Shown: positions 18,322-27,269 of the stretch, in pieces
How positions within the stretch are numbered: the first letter of the stretch is position 1
Layout: the number at the start of each line of letters is the position of its first letter
Assembly (NCBI RefSeq): GCF_036195325.1
Contig: NZ_CP108101.1
Location: 8,210,317 to 8,274,316 of the forward strand
Direction of reading: 5' to 3'
Source of the DNA: Streptomyces sp. NBC_00234
GTDB lineage: Bacteria > Actinomycetota > Actinomycetes > Streptomycetales > Streptomycetaceae
Length of the DNA: 64,000 bases
Made by a program: the position numbers and the translations under genes
The notes under the pieces: model-generated
What the model was told of the DNA's origin: nothing
The model's database searches: none
What the model saw: only the letters and a program-made list of their open reading frames with translations

Positions 18322-19626
18322 GTACCACGCGAAGGACGCTTTCGGGGTGCGGAGCTGGGTGTCGTGGTCGACGTGGACGAGGCCGAAGCGCTGGTGGAAG
18401 CCCTCGGCCCATTCGAAGTTGTCCATCAGGGTCCAGGTGAAGTAGCCGCGCACGTCCACGCCCTGGGCCACGGCGGTGGCGACGGCCTGGAGGTGGGTGT
18501 CCAAGTAGTCGATGCGGTCGAGGTCGAGGACGGTGCCGTCCGGGTTGACGACGTCCTTCGTCGAGCAGCCGTTCTCCGTGATGTAGACCGGCGGGAGTGC
18601 CGGGTAGCGCTCCTTGAGGCCGACGAGTAGTTCCCGTAGGCCGTCGGGGACGACGGGCCAGTCGAATGACGTGCGGCGGTAGCCCTCGATGGGGGCCTCT
18701 TCGAACGGCAGTCCCTCGGACGTCGGCGCCTGGATCCGGGTCGGGTTGTAGTAGTTGATGCCGAGCGCGCTCAAGGGGGCCGAGATCAGTTCGAGATCGC
18801 CCTCCCGCACGGAGCCGCCGAGGGTCGTGTCCGCGCCGAAGTCGGACAGGTCCGGGTAGGTGCCCGTGAGGATCGGGTCGTTGAACAGGCGGTTGTGCAG
18901 GTTGTCGTAGGCTCGCGCGGCGGTGTGGTCGGCGGGGGAGTCCGAAGCGGGCCAGACAGGGGTGCAGTTGTTGGCGATCATCACCTGGAGGCCGCGCGCC
19001 CGCAGCTCCCTCAGCGCCAGGCCGTGGCCGAGCAGTTGATGGTGGGCGACCGGCAGGCAGTCCAGGAACAGGGTGCGGCCCGGTGCGTGAGTGCCGAGAC
19101 CGTAGCCCCAGACCATGTGGATGAACGGCTCGTTGAGTGTGATCCACTTCTGGACGCGGTCGCCCAGCCTGTCGGCCATGATGGCGGCGTACTCGGCGAA
19201 GCGGTGCGCGGTGTCGCGGTTCAGCCAGCCGCCGCTGTCCTCCAGGCCCTGCGGGAGGTCCCAGTGGAACAGGGTCGGGACAGGTTCGATGCCGCGTGCG
19301 AGCAGGCCGTCGACCAGCCGGTCGTAGAAGTCCAGACCCCGGGGATTGACCTCGCCTGTGCCGGTCGGCTGGATCCGGGGCCAGGCGATGGAGAAGCGGT
19401 AGCCGGTGAGGCCCGCCTCGGCCATCAGCGCGATGTCCTCGTCGTAGCGGTGGTAGTGGTCGCAGGCCACGTCTGCGGTGTGCCCGTCGCGGATGGTGCC
19501 TGGTCGCGCGGTGAAGGTGTCCCATACCGAGGGTCCGCGGCCGTCCTCCTTGGTGGCGCCCTCGATCTGGTACGACGCCGTCGAGGCGCCCCAGATGAAG
19601 TCCGCGGGGAGATGGTCCAGTGTCAC
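18292..19626 (-). CDS. GH1 beta-glucosidase
   Basis: A 444-residue cytoplasmic glycoside hydrolase family 1 enzyme, which cleaves terminal beta-glucosyl (or beta-galactosyl) residues. FIWGASTASYQIEGA is the family N-terminal signature, TLNEP contains the acid/base Glu166, and YITENG the nucleophile Glu351; FTWTLMDNFEWAEGF holds the aglycone-side tryptophans. Length is normal. The GTG at 19626 follows AGGAGG. It is transcribed away from a TetR-type regulator, and a 21-base operator shared with two other promoters lies just upstream. It probably hydrolyses sugars imported by the neighbouring transporter. Confidence 0.95.
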   Translation of the reverse strand: MTLDHLPADFIWGASTASYQIEGATKEDGRGPSVWDTFTARPGTIRDGHTADVACDHYHRYDEDIALMAEAGLTGYRFSIAWPRIQPTGTGEVNPRGLDFYDRLVDGLLARGIEPVPTLFHWDLPQGLEDSGGWLNRDTAHRFAEYAAIMADRLGDRVQKWITLNEPFIHMVWGYGLGTHAPGRTLFLDCLPVAHHQLLGHGLALRELRARGLQVMIANNCTPVWPASDSPADHTAARAYDNLHNRLFNDPILTGTYPDLSDFGADTTLGGSVREGDLELISAPLSALGINYYNPTRIQAPTSEGLPFEEAPIEGYRRTSFDWPVVPDGLRELLVGLKERYPALPPVYITENGCSTKDVVNPDGTVLDLDRIDYLDTHLQAVATAVAQGVDVRGYFTWTLMDNFEWAEGFHQRFGLVHVDHDTQLRTPKASFAWYRDLIRAQRG

Positions 19627-19640
19627 GTCTAACCTCCTGA

Positions 19641-19661
19641 AACATGAGCAAGGCTCACGTT
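19641..19661. promoter_or_regulatory. Shared 21-bp operator, copy 1
   Basis: AACATGAGC and GCTCACGTT form 9-base arms (one mismatch) around AAG, between the divergent beta-glucosidase and TetR genes. The same element precedes the genes starting at 23849 and 26140. It probably binds the TetR protein encoded at 19688 and serves both directions. Confidence 0.75.
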
Positions 19662-19687
19662 AACCCGCTCGGTGGGATGATGGAAGC

Positions 19688-20311
19688 GTGAATCAAGATC
19701 GCACCGCAGGGACGCTGCGCCGGCTGCCGGTCCAGAAGCGCAGCGCCGAGCGCTTCGAACGGCTGCTGGACGCTTGCGCCGAACTCCTGGACGAGGTCGG
19801 CTATGCAGGGCTGACCACCAAGGAGGTGGCCCGCAGGGCCGAGGTGCCCATCGGGACCCTTTACCAGTTCTTCTCCGACAGGGAGGGGCTGATCGGTGCG
19901 CTCGCCGCCCGGAATCTGGAGTCCTTCCTGGGGCGGGTCGCGGACCGGCTGGAGCAGGAGGAGCCCGAGGGCGTCCCGGGCATCGTGGATGTGACCGTCG
20001 ACGAGTTCGTGACCATGCGCCGGACGATCGCCGGTTTCGGCGTGGTCGACTTCGGCGCGGTGGGGCAGGACCACATCCTGGAGCCGACTCTGGACAACAA
20101 CACCGCGGTCGCCGGAAGGCTGCGCTCGCTGACCGCCTCTTTGATTGGGGTCCAGGACGACGCCGATTTCGAGATCGCGGTGCGGGTGGCCCTGGAGTGC
20201 GCCGACAGTGTGCTGCAACTCGCCTTCCGTATCGATCCGTTGGGCGACGCCCAGCTGATCGCTGAGTGCAAACGAGTCCTCAACAGCTATCTGAGCGATC
20301 GACGCCGGTAA
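19688..20311 (+). CDS. TetR-family regulator of the glycoside cluster
   Basis: A 207-residue TetR-type repressor. The N-terminal HTH spans about residues 20-66: FERLLDACAELLDEVGYAGL, then TTKEVARRAEVPIGTLYQFF. The rest is a helical ligand-binding and dimerisation domain. The GTG start follows a purine-rich GGAAGC. It is divergent from the beta-glucosidase and 27 bases from a 21-bp inverted repeat present at three promoters in this block, so it is the obvious candidate regulator; the inducer is likely a di- or oligosaccharide (inference). Confidence 0.92.
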   Translation: MNQDRTAGTLRRLPVQKRSAERFERLLDACAELLDEVGYAGLTTKEVARRAEVPIGTLYQFFSDREGLIGALAARNLESFLGRVADRLEQEEPEGVPGIVDVTVDEFVTMRRTIAGFGVVDFGAVGQDHILEPTLDNNTAVAGRLRSLTASLIGVQDDADFEIAVRVALECADSVLQLAFRIDPLGDAQLIAECKRVLNSYLSDRRR

Positions 20312-20320
20312 CCGGCCCTG

Positions 20321-20494
20321 GGGCCTGTCGTCGGACTTCCGCCTGCCGCGCGGTGTCTGGCACGCACGCTCGCGGCGTTGCCGAGATGCCCTGGTAGCTC
20401 CGCTACGAGGACATCCCGGCGCCTTGCGATCGCACGCACCGGACACCGCGCGGCCCGGCCTTCGGCCGGACGACGGCAGTTTGACGGCAGGCCC
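20321..20494. repeat. Long imperfect inverted repeat, MITE-like, between convergent genes
   Basis: The ends GGGCCTGTCGTC and GACGGCAGGCCC are inverted, and blocks further in also pair (CCGCGCGGTGTC with GACACCGCGCGG; GCATGCCACGC-type ends with GGCATCTC-like centre). The element spans the whole gap between the TetR gene and the oppositely oriented MFS gene. It resembles small inverted-repeat elements common after Streptomyces genes and could act as a two-way terminator. Confidence 0.55.
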
Positions 20495-21792
20495 TAGCGG
20501 ACGGCCTTGACCTTCCAGACCAATACCGCGCCCAGCGCGGACATGGCCGCCGAGCAGAGGAAGAGCGAGCTGTAGCCTCCCGGGCCGCCGAGCACGACCG
20601 AGGCGACCGGAGGGACGAGGACGTAGGGCAGGGAGGTCATCAGGTTGGCCAGGGCCATGTCCTTGCCGCGGTCCGCCGAGGCGGGGAGCACCTCGGTGAC
20701 CAAGGCGGTGTCGACGGCCAGATACACGCCGTAGCCCAGGCCCAGGATGACGGCCGCGACCAGCGTCATGGTCCACGTGGGCGACAGGGCGAGCGGGACC
20801 GCGGCGACGGCCATCGTGACGCCGCCGAGGAAGACCAGCATGCGCCGCTTGCCCAGCTTGTCGGAGAGCCAGCCGCTGAGGACGACCGTAGAGATCGTGG
20901 CCAGGCAGTTGATGCCGATCACGATGAGCAGACCGTCCTCGGTGGACTGGCCGGGGAACAACTTCTCGTAGTGCAGTACGTCGTCCAGGAAGTACGGCAG
21001 GTAGAGCGTGCCCATGCCGTAGCCGAGACCCATGATGAAGCGGGAGCTCATTGCCCAGACGAAGTCGGGGTGTGCGCGCGGGCTGATCCGGTAGCCGTCC
21101 AGGAAGGTGCGCGGTGAGAACGGTTCGCGGTGCCGGCGGGGCAGCGGCGGATCCTTCATGGTGGTCGCGAACAGCAGGATCAGGAGCGGCAGTGCGGCCA
21201 TCAGCAGGTACTGCGAGGCGAAGCCGGTGACCAGGCCGATCAGCAGCCCGCCCGCGATCAGGGCGCCCGCCTGCGGGACCATGGCCCAGCCCAGCACGGC
21301 GCCGCGCTGGGCGGCCGGGACCTGGTCGGGCACCACCGGGGAGAGTCCGGCGCCGATGATCATGAACGAGGCGGACAGCACGAGGGAGCCGAGGGCGACC
21401 CCGGCGACCGTCGTCTGGAGGCCGGTGAAGACCAGCGTCGCCATGCAGGCGAGCGAGCCCGCGAGCAGCCACGGCCGGCGGCGGCCGAACCGGCTGGTGG
21501 TGCGGTCGCTGAGCGCGCCGGCCAGCGGTGCGATGACGATGCCCGAGATCGCGCCCATCATGCTGACCCAGGCGTAGCTGCCGACCTTCCCCGCCGGGTC
21601 GATCTGGGCGATCTGCTCGGGCATCAGGAACGTGGTCGGTATCTGCATCGGGATGAACACCCCGATGTTGGCCAGGACGTACAGGGCGACCCAGCCGGGG
21701 CCGACCCGGTGGACGGGCTCGGCGCGGGCCTCGGCTTGCTCGGGCAGCCGGCTGCGCTCGGGGTGGTCGGGCAGGTCGGGGGCGAGGTTCAT
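20494..21792 (-). CDS. MFS transporter, sugar (GPH/SLC45-like) type
   Basis: A 432-residue protein with about 12 membrane helices after a hydrophilic 30-residue N terminus. GALSDRTTSRFGRRRPWLLA is the signature of the glycoside/cation or SLC45-like branch, repeated as GWLSDKLGKRRMLVFLG in the second half. Its ATG overlaps the stop of the alpha-galactosidase gene (ATGA), implying translational coupling. It probably imports the galactosides or glucosides used by the neighbouring hydrolases. Transcription should come from the operator-bearing promoter at 23.88 kb. Confidence 0.9.
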   Translation of the reverse strand: MNLAPDLPDHPERSRLPEQAEARAEPVHRVGPGWVALYVLANIGVFIPMQIPTTFLMPEQIAQIDPAGKVGSYAWVSMMGAISGIVIAPLAGALSDRTTSRFGRRRPWLLAGSLACMATLVFTGLQTTVAGVALGSLVLSASFMIIGAGLSPVVPDQVPAAQRGAVLGWAMVPQAGALIAGGLLIGLVTGFASQYLLMAALPLLILLFATTMKDPPLPRRHREPFSPRTFLDGYRISPRAHPDFVWAMSSRFIMGLGYGMGTLYLPYFLDDVLHYEKLFPGQSTEDGLLIVIGINCLATISTVVLSGWLSDKLGKRRMLVFLGGVTMAVAAVPLALSPTWTMTLVAAVILGLGYGVYLAVDTALVTEVLPASADRGKDMALANLMTSLPYVLVPPVASVVLGGPGGYSSLFLCSAAMSALGAVLVWKVKAVR

Positions 21793-23849
21793 CGGGGCAC
21801 TCTCTTGAGGTGGACGAGCTCGCTCGTCCAGTCGAAGGGCAGCAGCGGCGGGAGACCGTGGCTGAGCAGGACGGCGCCCTCGTGGACGGTGCCGGTGGTC
21901 TCGTCCCGGTAGCGGGCGTCGGGGTCGAGGGCCTTCAGCCGGGTGCGGGCGACCGGGCGGGTCGGCGCGGACGGCTGGAACTGGAAGACGACGGCCTCGT
22001 CCTCGGTGAGGTACTGCACGGCGTCGTGCTCCAGGCGGTACTGGACGCCGCCGTGCACCACGGGCCGGATTCGCTTGTACTGCTCGACCAGCATGCGGGC
22101 CCAGGCCAGATCCTCCTCGCTCCACTTCCGCAGGTCGCCGCCGATGCCCAGCGCCCCGGCCATCGAGACATGGAAGCGGTAGCGGACCGAGGTCGGGCGG
22201 GCGCTGAAGCTGTGCGGGCTGTCGGTGACCCAGGCGCCCATGGTCCGGGCGGGCAGCAGCTGGCCGTGGCCGTGCTGGATCGCGACCCGGTCGGCGGCGT
22301 CGGTGTTGTCCGACGTCCAGACCTGGTCGGCGCGGGCCAGCACGCCCAGGTCGGCCCGGCCGCCGCCGCCCGCGCACGATTCCAGGTACAGGCCGGGACG
22401 GGCGGTACGCAGCCGGTCCATCACCTCGTAGACGCCGCGCGTGTGCTCGATCCAGACCCGGTCGGGGTCGGCGGCCCCGGGCTGCCCTGCCTCGCTGAAG
22501 GGCCGGTTCATGTCCCATTTGAGGAAGACCACGTCCAGCTCGGTGACGGTCCTGACCAGCCAGTCGACCGCCCATTCCCGGACGTCGCGACGGGCGAAGT
22601 TCAGCACATGCTGGTGGCGGCGCCGGGTGCGGGTACGACCGTCCTGGCACAGGATCCAGTCGGGGTGCGCACGGTAGAGGTCGCTGTCGGGGTTGACCGC
22701 CTCGGGCTCGACCCACAGGCCGAAGCCCATGCCCAGCGTGCGGACGTGGTCGGCGAGCGGGCCCAGACCGTGCGGGAAGCGGTCGGGGTTGGGCCACCAG
22801 TCGCCGAGCCCGGCCATGTCGCTGGTGCGGGCGCCGAACCAGGCGTCGTCCACGACGAAGACCTCGACGCCGAGACCCGCGGCCAGGCCGGCCAGCCCGG
22901 TCTGCTGCTCCTCGCTGATGTCGAACTCGGTCGCCTCCCACGAGTTGAAGATCAAAGGGCGTTCGGCGGGGCGGGCGGGCAGCACCTCGCGTTCGACGTA
23001 GGCGTGCCAGCGGCGGCTGGTGCCGCCGAAGCCGTCGGGGGCATACAGCCCGGTGAAGACCGGGGTCTCCAGACGCTCGCCGGCGGTCAGCTTCCAGACC
23101 AGCCCCTCGTGGCCGAACCCGCCCGTCCAGGATGTGCGGCCGTAGGTGTCGCGGCGCAGGGTGATCCGGCGACTGCCGCTCCAGGCCAGGGCCGCGCTCC
23201 AGACCTCGCCGTGCTCCTCGGCGGCGTCCTGCGCGTCGAGCATCAGCCACGGCCCGGCGTGCTGTCCCGTGATGCCGAGGCGGCTGGTGAACACGGTCTC
23301 CCCGACGGGCACCCGGTCGCGCCGGAGTTGGAACTCCCGGCCCCATTGCCCCACCACATGACTGACCCGGTAGTCGTCGCGGGCGGGCAGCGTCCAGGCG
23401 GCGGAGTCGAACCGCAGGACGTCAACCGGCTCGTCGGTGGTGAGGACGGCCCAGCGCTCGATCTGGTCATGGCCGTCCCGGAGCCGGTAGTGCAGGTCGA
23501 GACCCAGGGAGCGGACACGGTCGGTGAAGGAGAGCGTGAGCAGGTCCTCCTCGACCGTGTGCGAGAGGAACCGCCACTCGAAGCCACGGACACCGTCGTC
23601 GAACCGGACGGTCAGCGACGGCGCCCCGAACCGCAGGCCGCCCTCGACCACGTACTCCTCACCCCCGGGGTCGTCGCCGCCGGGGTCCTCGTCGGGCAGG
23701 TCGGCCGCGATCACGACGGCCTGCTCCGGGGTCAGCGGCCGGCCCCAGTGCACGTGCCGGGGGACGTCGTCGGCGTCCAGCCGGAAGGCATACGAGGTGC
23801 CGGGAGTGCTCAGGAGCCAGAGGCGGGCTTCGGAGTGGTGTGTGATCAC
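21789..23849 (-). CDS. GH36 alpha-galactosidase
   Basis: A 686-residue intracellular alpha-galactosidase of family 36, releasing terminal alpha-galactose. An N-terminal beta-sandwich precedes a TIM barrel with VEVFVVDDAWFGAR, GLWVEPEAVNPDSDL, FLKWDMNR (nucleophile, about Asp446) and SDNTDAADR (acid/base, about Asp514). I use the GTG at 23849 because GAGGA lies five bases before it; the in-frame TTG at 23861 would overlap the operator. It is the first gene of an operon with the sugar transporter and carries the shared 21-bp operator upstream. Length is slightly short for the family but complete. Confidence 0.93.
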   Translation of the reverse strand: MITHHSEARLWLLSTPGTSYAFRLDADDVPRHVHWGRPLTPEQAVVIAADLPDEDPGGDDPGGEEYVVEGGLRFGAPSLTVRFDDGVRGFEWRFLSHTVEEDLLTLSFTDRVRSLGLDLHYRLRDGHDQIERWAVLTTDEPVDVLRFDSAAWTLPARDDYRVSHVVGQWGREFQLRRDRVPVGETVFTSRLGITGQHAGPWLMLDAQDAAEEHGEVWSAALAWSGSRRITLRRDTYGRTSWTGGFGHEGLVWKLTAGERLETPVFTGLYAPDGFGGTSRRWHAYVEREVLPARPAERPLIFNSWEATEFDISEEQQTGLAGLAAGLGVEVFVVDDAWFGARTSDMAGLGDWWPNPDRFPHGLGPLADHVRTLGMGFGLWVEPEAVNPDSDLYRAHPDWILCQDGRTRTRRRHQHVLNFARRDVREWAVDWLVRTVTELDVVFLKWDMNRPFSEAGQPGAADPDRVWIEHTRGVYEVMDRLRTARPGLYLESCAGGGGRADLGVLARADQVWTSDNTDAADRVAIQHGHGQLLPARTMGAWVTDSPHSFSARPTSVRYRFHVSMAGALGIGGDLRKWSEEDLAWARMLVEQYKRIRPVVHGGVQYRLEHDAVQYLTEDEAVVFQFQPSAPTRPVARTRLKALDPDARYRDETTGTVHEGAVLLSHGLPPLLPFDWTSELVHLKRVPR

Positions 23850-23860
23850 GAAAATCCTCA

Positions 23861-23918
23861 AACGTGAGTAGGGCTCATGTTTTGCTCATACGGTAGGCAT
23901 GCGAGCCCGCAACGCCAA
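23861..23918 (-). promoter_or_regulatory. Promoter and shared operator, copy 2
   Basis: On the minus strand a -35 TTGGCG (23913-23918) and -10 TACCGT (23890-23895) are 17 bases apart. Just downstream the 21-bp element AACGTGAGT-AGG-GCTCATGTT (23861-23881) would block RNA polymerase when bound. It drives the alpha-galactosidase/transporter operon. Confidence 0.7.
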
Positions 23919-24000
23919 GCCCCTGACGGGCGCTATCGAATGTCGCGGCGTGTGGTTCCCCGTGCTCTGCGCGGCCCGGTCGGCGCACACGCCGAAAGCC

Positions 24001-24047
24001 GGCCGGGGCCGGCCGGATCAGGAGAGCTGATTCGGCCGGCCCCGGCC
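24001..24047 (-). terminator. Hairpin terminator
   Basis: A 20-base stem (24001-24020 with 24028-24047, starting GGCCGGGGCCGGCC, one mismatch) with a 7-base loop. It lies 30 bases after the stop of the secreted hydrolase gene and before the alpha-galactosidase promoter, so it isolates the two units. Confidence 0.75.
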
Positions 24048-24076
24048 CTGGACCTGGACACCCCCTCACCGGTGCG

Positions 24077-26140
24077 TCAGTCGGCGTAGATGCCGACCTC
24101 GCGAAGTGAGTAGCCCCACTGGGTGCCGCGCTCCAGCCCCTTGATCCGTATGTAGCGCGCCGGAGTTCCGGCGAAACGCGCCGTGTCCAGTCCGCCGTCA
24201 CCGGCCGCCGTGGACCAGACCGTCTTCCAGGACGTGCCGTCACCCGACAGCTCGACGCGGTACGACTTCGCGAACGCCGCCTCCCAGTCGAGGGTGACAC
24301 GCCCGACCGGCTTCGAGGATCCGAGATCGATCCGCAGCCACTGGTCGTTGTTCCACTCGCTGGCCCAGCGGGTGCCGCCGTCACCGTCCACGGCCTTGCC
24401 GGGCGCGAAGCTGACGAACGGGTCCCACCATTCCGACGAGGACGCCGAGGCGGCGGCGCCCGAGGCCAGGTTCGCCCCGGACGTGTGCTGCTCGGTGTTG
24501 CCCCAGGTGCGCAGGTAGGACTCGGCGCCCGAGAAGAGGTCGTCCACGACCCCCTGGCCGCCGACGATCCGGATGTCCTCGATCCAGTCCGGGACCATGC
24601 CGTAGTGCGCGGCACCATCGGTGTTGAAGTCCCATGTGCGCTCGCCGGCGGTCTGCTTGTCGATCACCGAGCCGCCGTCCGTGCTGCGGAAGGGGTACGT
24701 GACCGGGTTCGGGGTGTCCCCGCCCCGCGGGGCGGGCCAGCCGCCGACACCGTTCATGTCGGTGCCGTAGCCGTAGCCGACGTTGTACTTCTCGCGCAGC
24801 GCGTCCGTGCGCTCGGCCTCCGCACTGAACGCCTCGGAGCCGCTCATGTACTGGGTGGCGAACCCGCCGAGCTTGTAGAGGCGCTCGGTCCAGCCCAGGT
24901 CCATCCAGCTGTGCGAGGAGATGGCGCCCGGGTACGACTCGGACTCCAGGATGTCGAAGGCCTGATCAGCGGCCTTGACACTCATGTGGTCGAGCTCCAG
25001 CATCATGTGACGTTCCATCATGCCGCGTACCGCGTACGCGCCCAGACCGGTCAGCCCGCGGGTGTTGCACTGCGCGTCCGAGGCGTACGAGGGGACAGCC
25101 ACCCCCGCCGGCAGCAGCTTCTCCGCCCCGGGCGCCTTCGCGTTGCCGATGGGGTTGTCGTGCTGCGGGCCGCGGCAGGTCTCCGTCTTCCAGAAGGTGC
25201 CGGTCGACAGGAACTGGCCCACGTTGATGGCCGTACCGAGGGCGCCGGAGTCGTAGCGCACCCCGCACAGGGCGTTGTCGAACTTGTGACACAGGAACAT
25301 GCTGCGCACGCCCAGTTGGTGCAGCTCGTCCAGGCCGCGGTCGATGTCCTCCTTGCTGCACTGCGCGACATCAAGGATCTGCTTGCAGCCGAACGGCTCG
25401 GAGGTCTCGACCCCCAGGACGACGGCCAGCTTGCCCTGCTTGATGACCTCGCGGGCCTGCGCGCTGTCGGTGACGATCCGGAACCAGCCCTTGCCCGGGC
25501 CGCCGTACATCTTGTCGATGAACGCCTGCATGTCATACGTCTTCTGCGCCTCAAGACGGATGGCGGTCATCTCGTCACAGCTGCGGTCCTTGAAGAAGTA
25601 GACCGAGCAGATCACGCCGTTGGTGACCAGGTCGTTGACCAGCACTCGCTGGCCGCCGCGCCAGGCCCGCTCGATCCAGGCGTAGTAGTTCTGCTGGTGG
25701 GTCAGTGAGTCGTGGGCGGGCCAGTCCTTGAACGTGGGCCACCCGTCGGGGTCGTGCTTCCCGTCGCCCTTGGTGATGAAGTCGAAGACGGCACCCGTAC
25801 CGTCGGGGTAGTGCTCGGGGCAGTCCTTGAGCGCGTCGGCGACACCCTGCCCCGAGAACGGCTTGCCGCAGATCAGCCGGCCGCCGAAGCCCTCGTTGGA
25901 CATGATGTGGTCGTGGGCGTCGACGAAGCCCCTTACACGCCCCTGGGCGTCGGTGCCCTTGAAGGGCTCGCCCGTCACGCCGATCTGCGCGTCGGGTGCG
26001 GGCCGGGCGGCCGGATCCCACCAGTTGGGCTCCGCCGCGGAGCTGGGCATCGGGCCGAGTGCCAGGGCCATCACGGCGAGGAGCAGCGACACCACCGTGA
26101 GGGACCTGAGACTGCGGTACGGAGGTTGAACCATGGTCAT
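24077..26140 (-). CDS. Secreted TIM-barrel hydrolase with C-terminal F5/8C (CBM32-type) domain
   Basis: A 687-residue exported protein. A signal peptide ends near SSAAEP (about residue 36). Residues 70-540 look like a metal-dependent hydrolase barrel: FVDAHDHIMS has the HxH-like start, LELDHMSVKAADQAFDILES and PGAISSHSWMD resemble the late metal-binding strands of membrane-dipeptidase and amidohydrolase enzymes. Six or more cysteines suggest disulphides. Residues 550-687 form a discoidin (F5/8 type C) domain, usually galactose-binding. The ATG follows AAGGAT. It shares the 21-bp operator with the alpha-galactosidase and beta-glucosidase, so it is probably part of glycan use; the reaction is unknown. 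Confidence 0.8.
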   Translation of the reverse strand: MTMVQPPYRSLRSLTVVSLLLAVMALALGPMPSSAAEPNWWDPAARPAPDAQIGVTGEPFKGTDAQGRVRGFVDAHDHIMSNEGFGGRLICGKPFSGQGVADALKDCPEHYPDGTGAVFDFITKGDGKHDPDGWPTFKDWPAHDSLTHQQNYYAWIERAWRGGQRVLVNDLVTNGVICSVYFFKDRSCDEMTAIRLEAQKTYDMQAFIDKMYGGPGKGWFRIVTDSAQAREVIKQGKLAVVLGVETSEPFGCKQILDVAQCSKEDIDRGLDELHQLGVRSMFLCHKFDNALCGVRYDSGALGTAINVGQFLSTGTFWKTETCRGPQHDNPIGNAKAPGAEKLLPAGVAVPSYASDAQCNTRGLTGLGAYAVRGMMERHMMLELDHMSVKAADQAFDILESESYPGAISSHSWMDLGWTERLYKLGGFATQYMSGSEAFSAEAERTDALREKYNVGYGYGTDMNGVGGWPAPRGGDTPNPVTYPFRSTDGGSVIDKQTAGERTWDFNTDGAAHYGMVPDWIEDIRIVGGQGVVDDLFSGAESYLRTWGNTEQHTSGANLASGAAASASSSEWWDPFVSFAPGKAVDGDGGTRWASEWNNDQWLRIDLGSSKPVGRVTLDWEAAFAKSYRVELSGDGTSWKTVWSTAAGDGGLDTARFAGTPARYIRIKGLERGTQWGYSLREVGIYAD

Positions 26141-26154
26141 CGCATAGATCCTTA

Positions 26155-26212
26155 AATGTGAGCGGGACTCATGTTCTGCTCACAACTTAGGGATACAAGC
26201 CCACAACGCCAA
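26155..26212 (-). promoter_or_regulatory. Promoter and shared operator, copy 3
   Basis: On the minus strand -35 TTGGCG (26207-26212) and -10 TAAGTT (26184-26189) are 17 bases apart. They are followed by the 21-bp repeat AATGTGAGC-GGG-ACTCATGTT (26155-26175). Layout and flanking bases copy the promoter at 23.88 kb, so the two arose by duplication. Confidence 0.7.
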
Positions 26213-26714
26213 GCCCCTGACGGACCATCATCGGAAAATGAGGAAGAACACCCCACCGAAAACGGGGCACTCGCACGCCTACTGTCGAAATCACGGAACG
26301 CACGGGCGCCCCGGACACGACGGGCGCGTACACAGACACCTGCGGCAACGGGCGTGACTACGGCGCGGGCAGCCGCCGCGCCGTGACCCATCACCCGAGA
26401 TCCTCGCCCCACACAAGCCGGGTGCAGCACAGCCTGCACTCTTGACCTGCGGCATCACGGCACGCGACGGCCGCTGCACAACTACGCGCAACCGGCTCGC
26501 CCGCGAGCGATCACGCCGTCGCACTTCTTCTGCGCGCGACATGCCCACCGCATCACACACGACGACTGCGCCAGAGGCATACGGCCATCAGATGACCGGC
26601 GGAACAATGCCGTCAACCCATGGCTGTGGCAGCACGGACGACGCGGGCAGGGCGAGTTGATGCCCATTCGACGCCGAGCTGCTCCAGGCCGAGCTTGTCC
26701 CGCCTCGCACCCCC
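26213..26714. other. Intergenic stretch
   Basis: About 500 bases with only short overlapping frames; none has a ribosome site or family match that I can support. Confidence 0.4.
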
Positions 26715-27248
26715 ACTGGAGACCCACACGCTCAGCTTCACGAACACCGACACCGCCTCGCCGCCGACCGAGGGCCGTAACGTGCCCCGGGACCTCGACC
26801 TCGGCGACCGGGCCCGCGCCCTGCACCAGCTGAAAGTCACCCCCGCCGCGCACTTCCGGATCGTGTCGATGCTCAGGACCGCCCTGCCCCACCACGAGGC
26901 AGGGCTCCTGGTGTCCAACCGTCAGTGGCCGCTGCTCGCCGCCCGGATGCAGCGCATGGCCGAGGACGCTGTACCCGTGGCCGCGCACCTCGCCCGTCTC
27001 CAGCCGACCGACGCCTCCTGGCCAGGGCGAGCCCTCACAGACCGCGGGGCGCCTGCTCCTGGCCACCCACCACACACTGACCACAACGCCCGGCGAGCCC
27101 CTGCCGACCAAGCCTCGCGTCTCCGCGACCGCGGCCCGCTCCCGCCCCACCACAGCCCCCACCGGCCACCAGGCCCCGACCGAACCAGCCCTTCCCGCAC
27201 ACAGCCAACAGACCGCACCTCCCCAACGGCAGAGCCGCACCCAGTAGC
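26715..27248 (+). pseudogene. Remnant of a conserved, possibly mobilisation-related, gene
   Basis: A plus-strand frame reads NVPRDLDLGDRARALHQLKV and then HFRIVSMLRTALPHHEAGLL. After a one-base shift near 27.04 kb it continues as LVLATHHALTTTPGEPLPTK and ends at a TAG near 27.25 kb with an Ala/Pro/Thr-rich tail. The two parts fit one protein like those next to Streptomyces relaxase genes, but I cannot assign a family firmly. No start codon is evident. Confidence 0.4.
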
Positions 27249-27269
27249 CCCACCGGACCCGGTGCTGAC

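Noticed and set aside
20494..23346. A 950-codon open frame across the transporter and alpha-galactosidase
   Set aside because: Only its last 432 codons are protein-like (the MFS transporter). The rest is an out-of-frame reading of the alpha-galactosidase, Arg/Pro-rich as expected of a shadow.
21810..23867. A 685-codon plus-strand frame opposite the alpha-galactosidase
   Set aside because: Antisense of a high-GC gene; composition is dominated by Gly, Ala, Arg and Val with no family blocks.
24485..25708. A 407-codon plus-strand frame opposite the secreted hydrolase
   Set aside because: Antisense shadow; the minus strand has the signal peptide and the discoidin domain.
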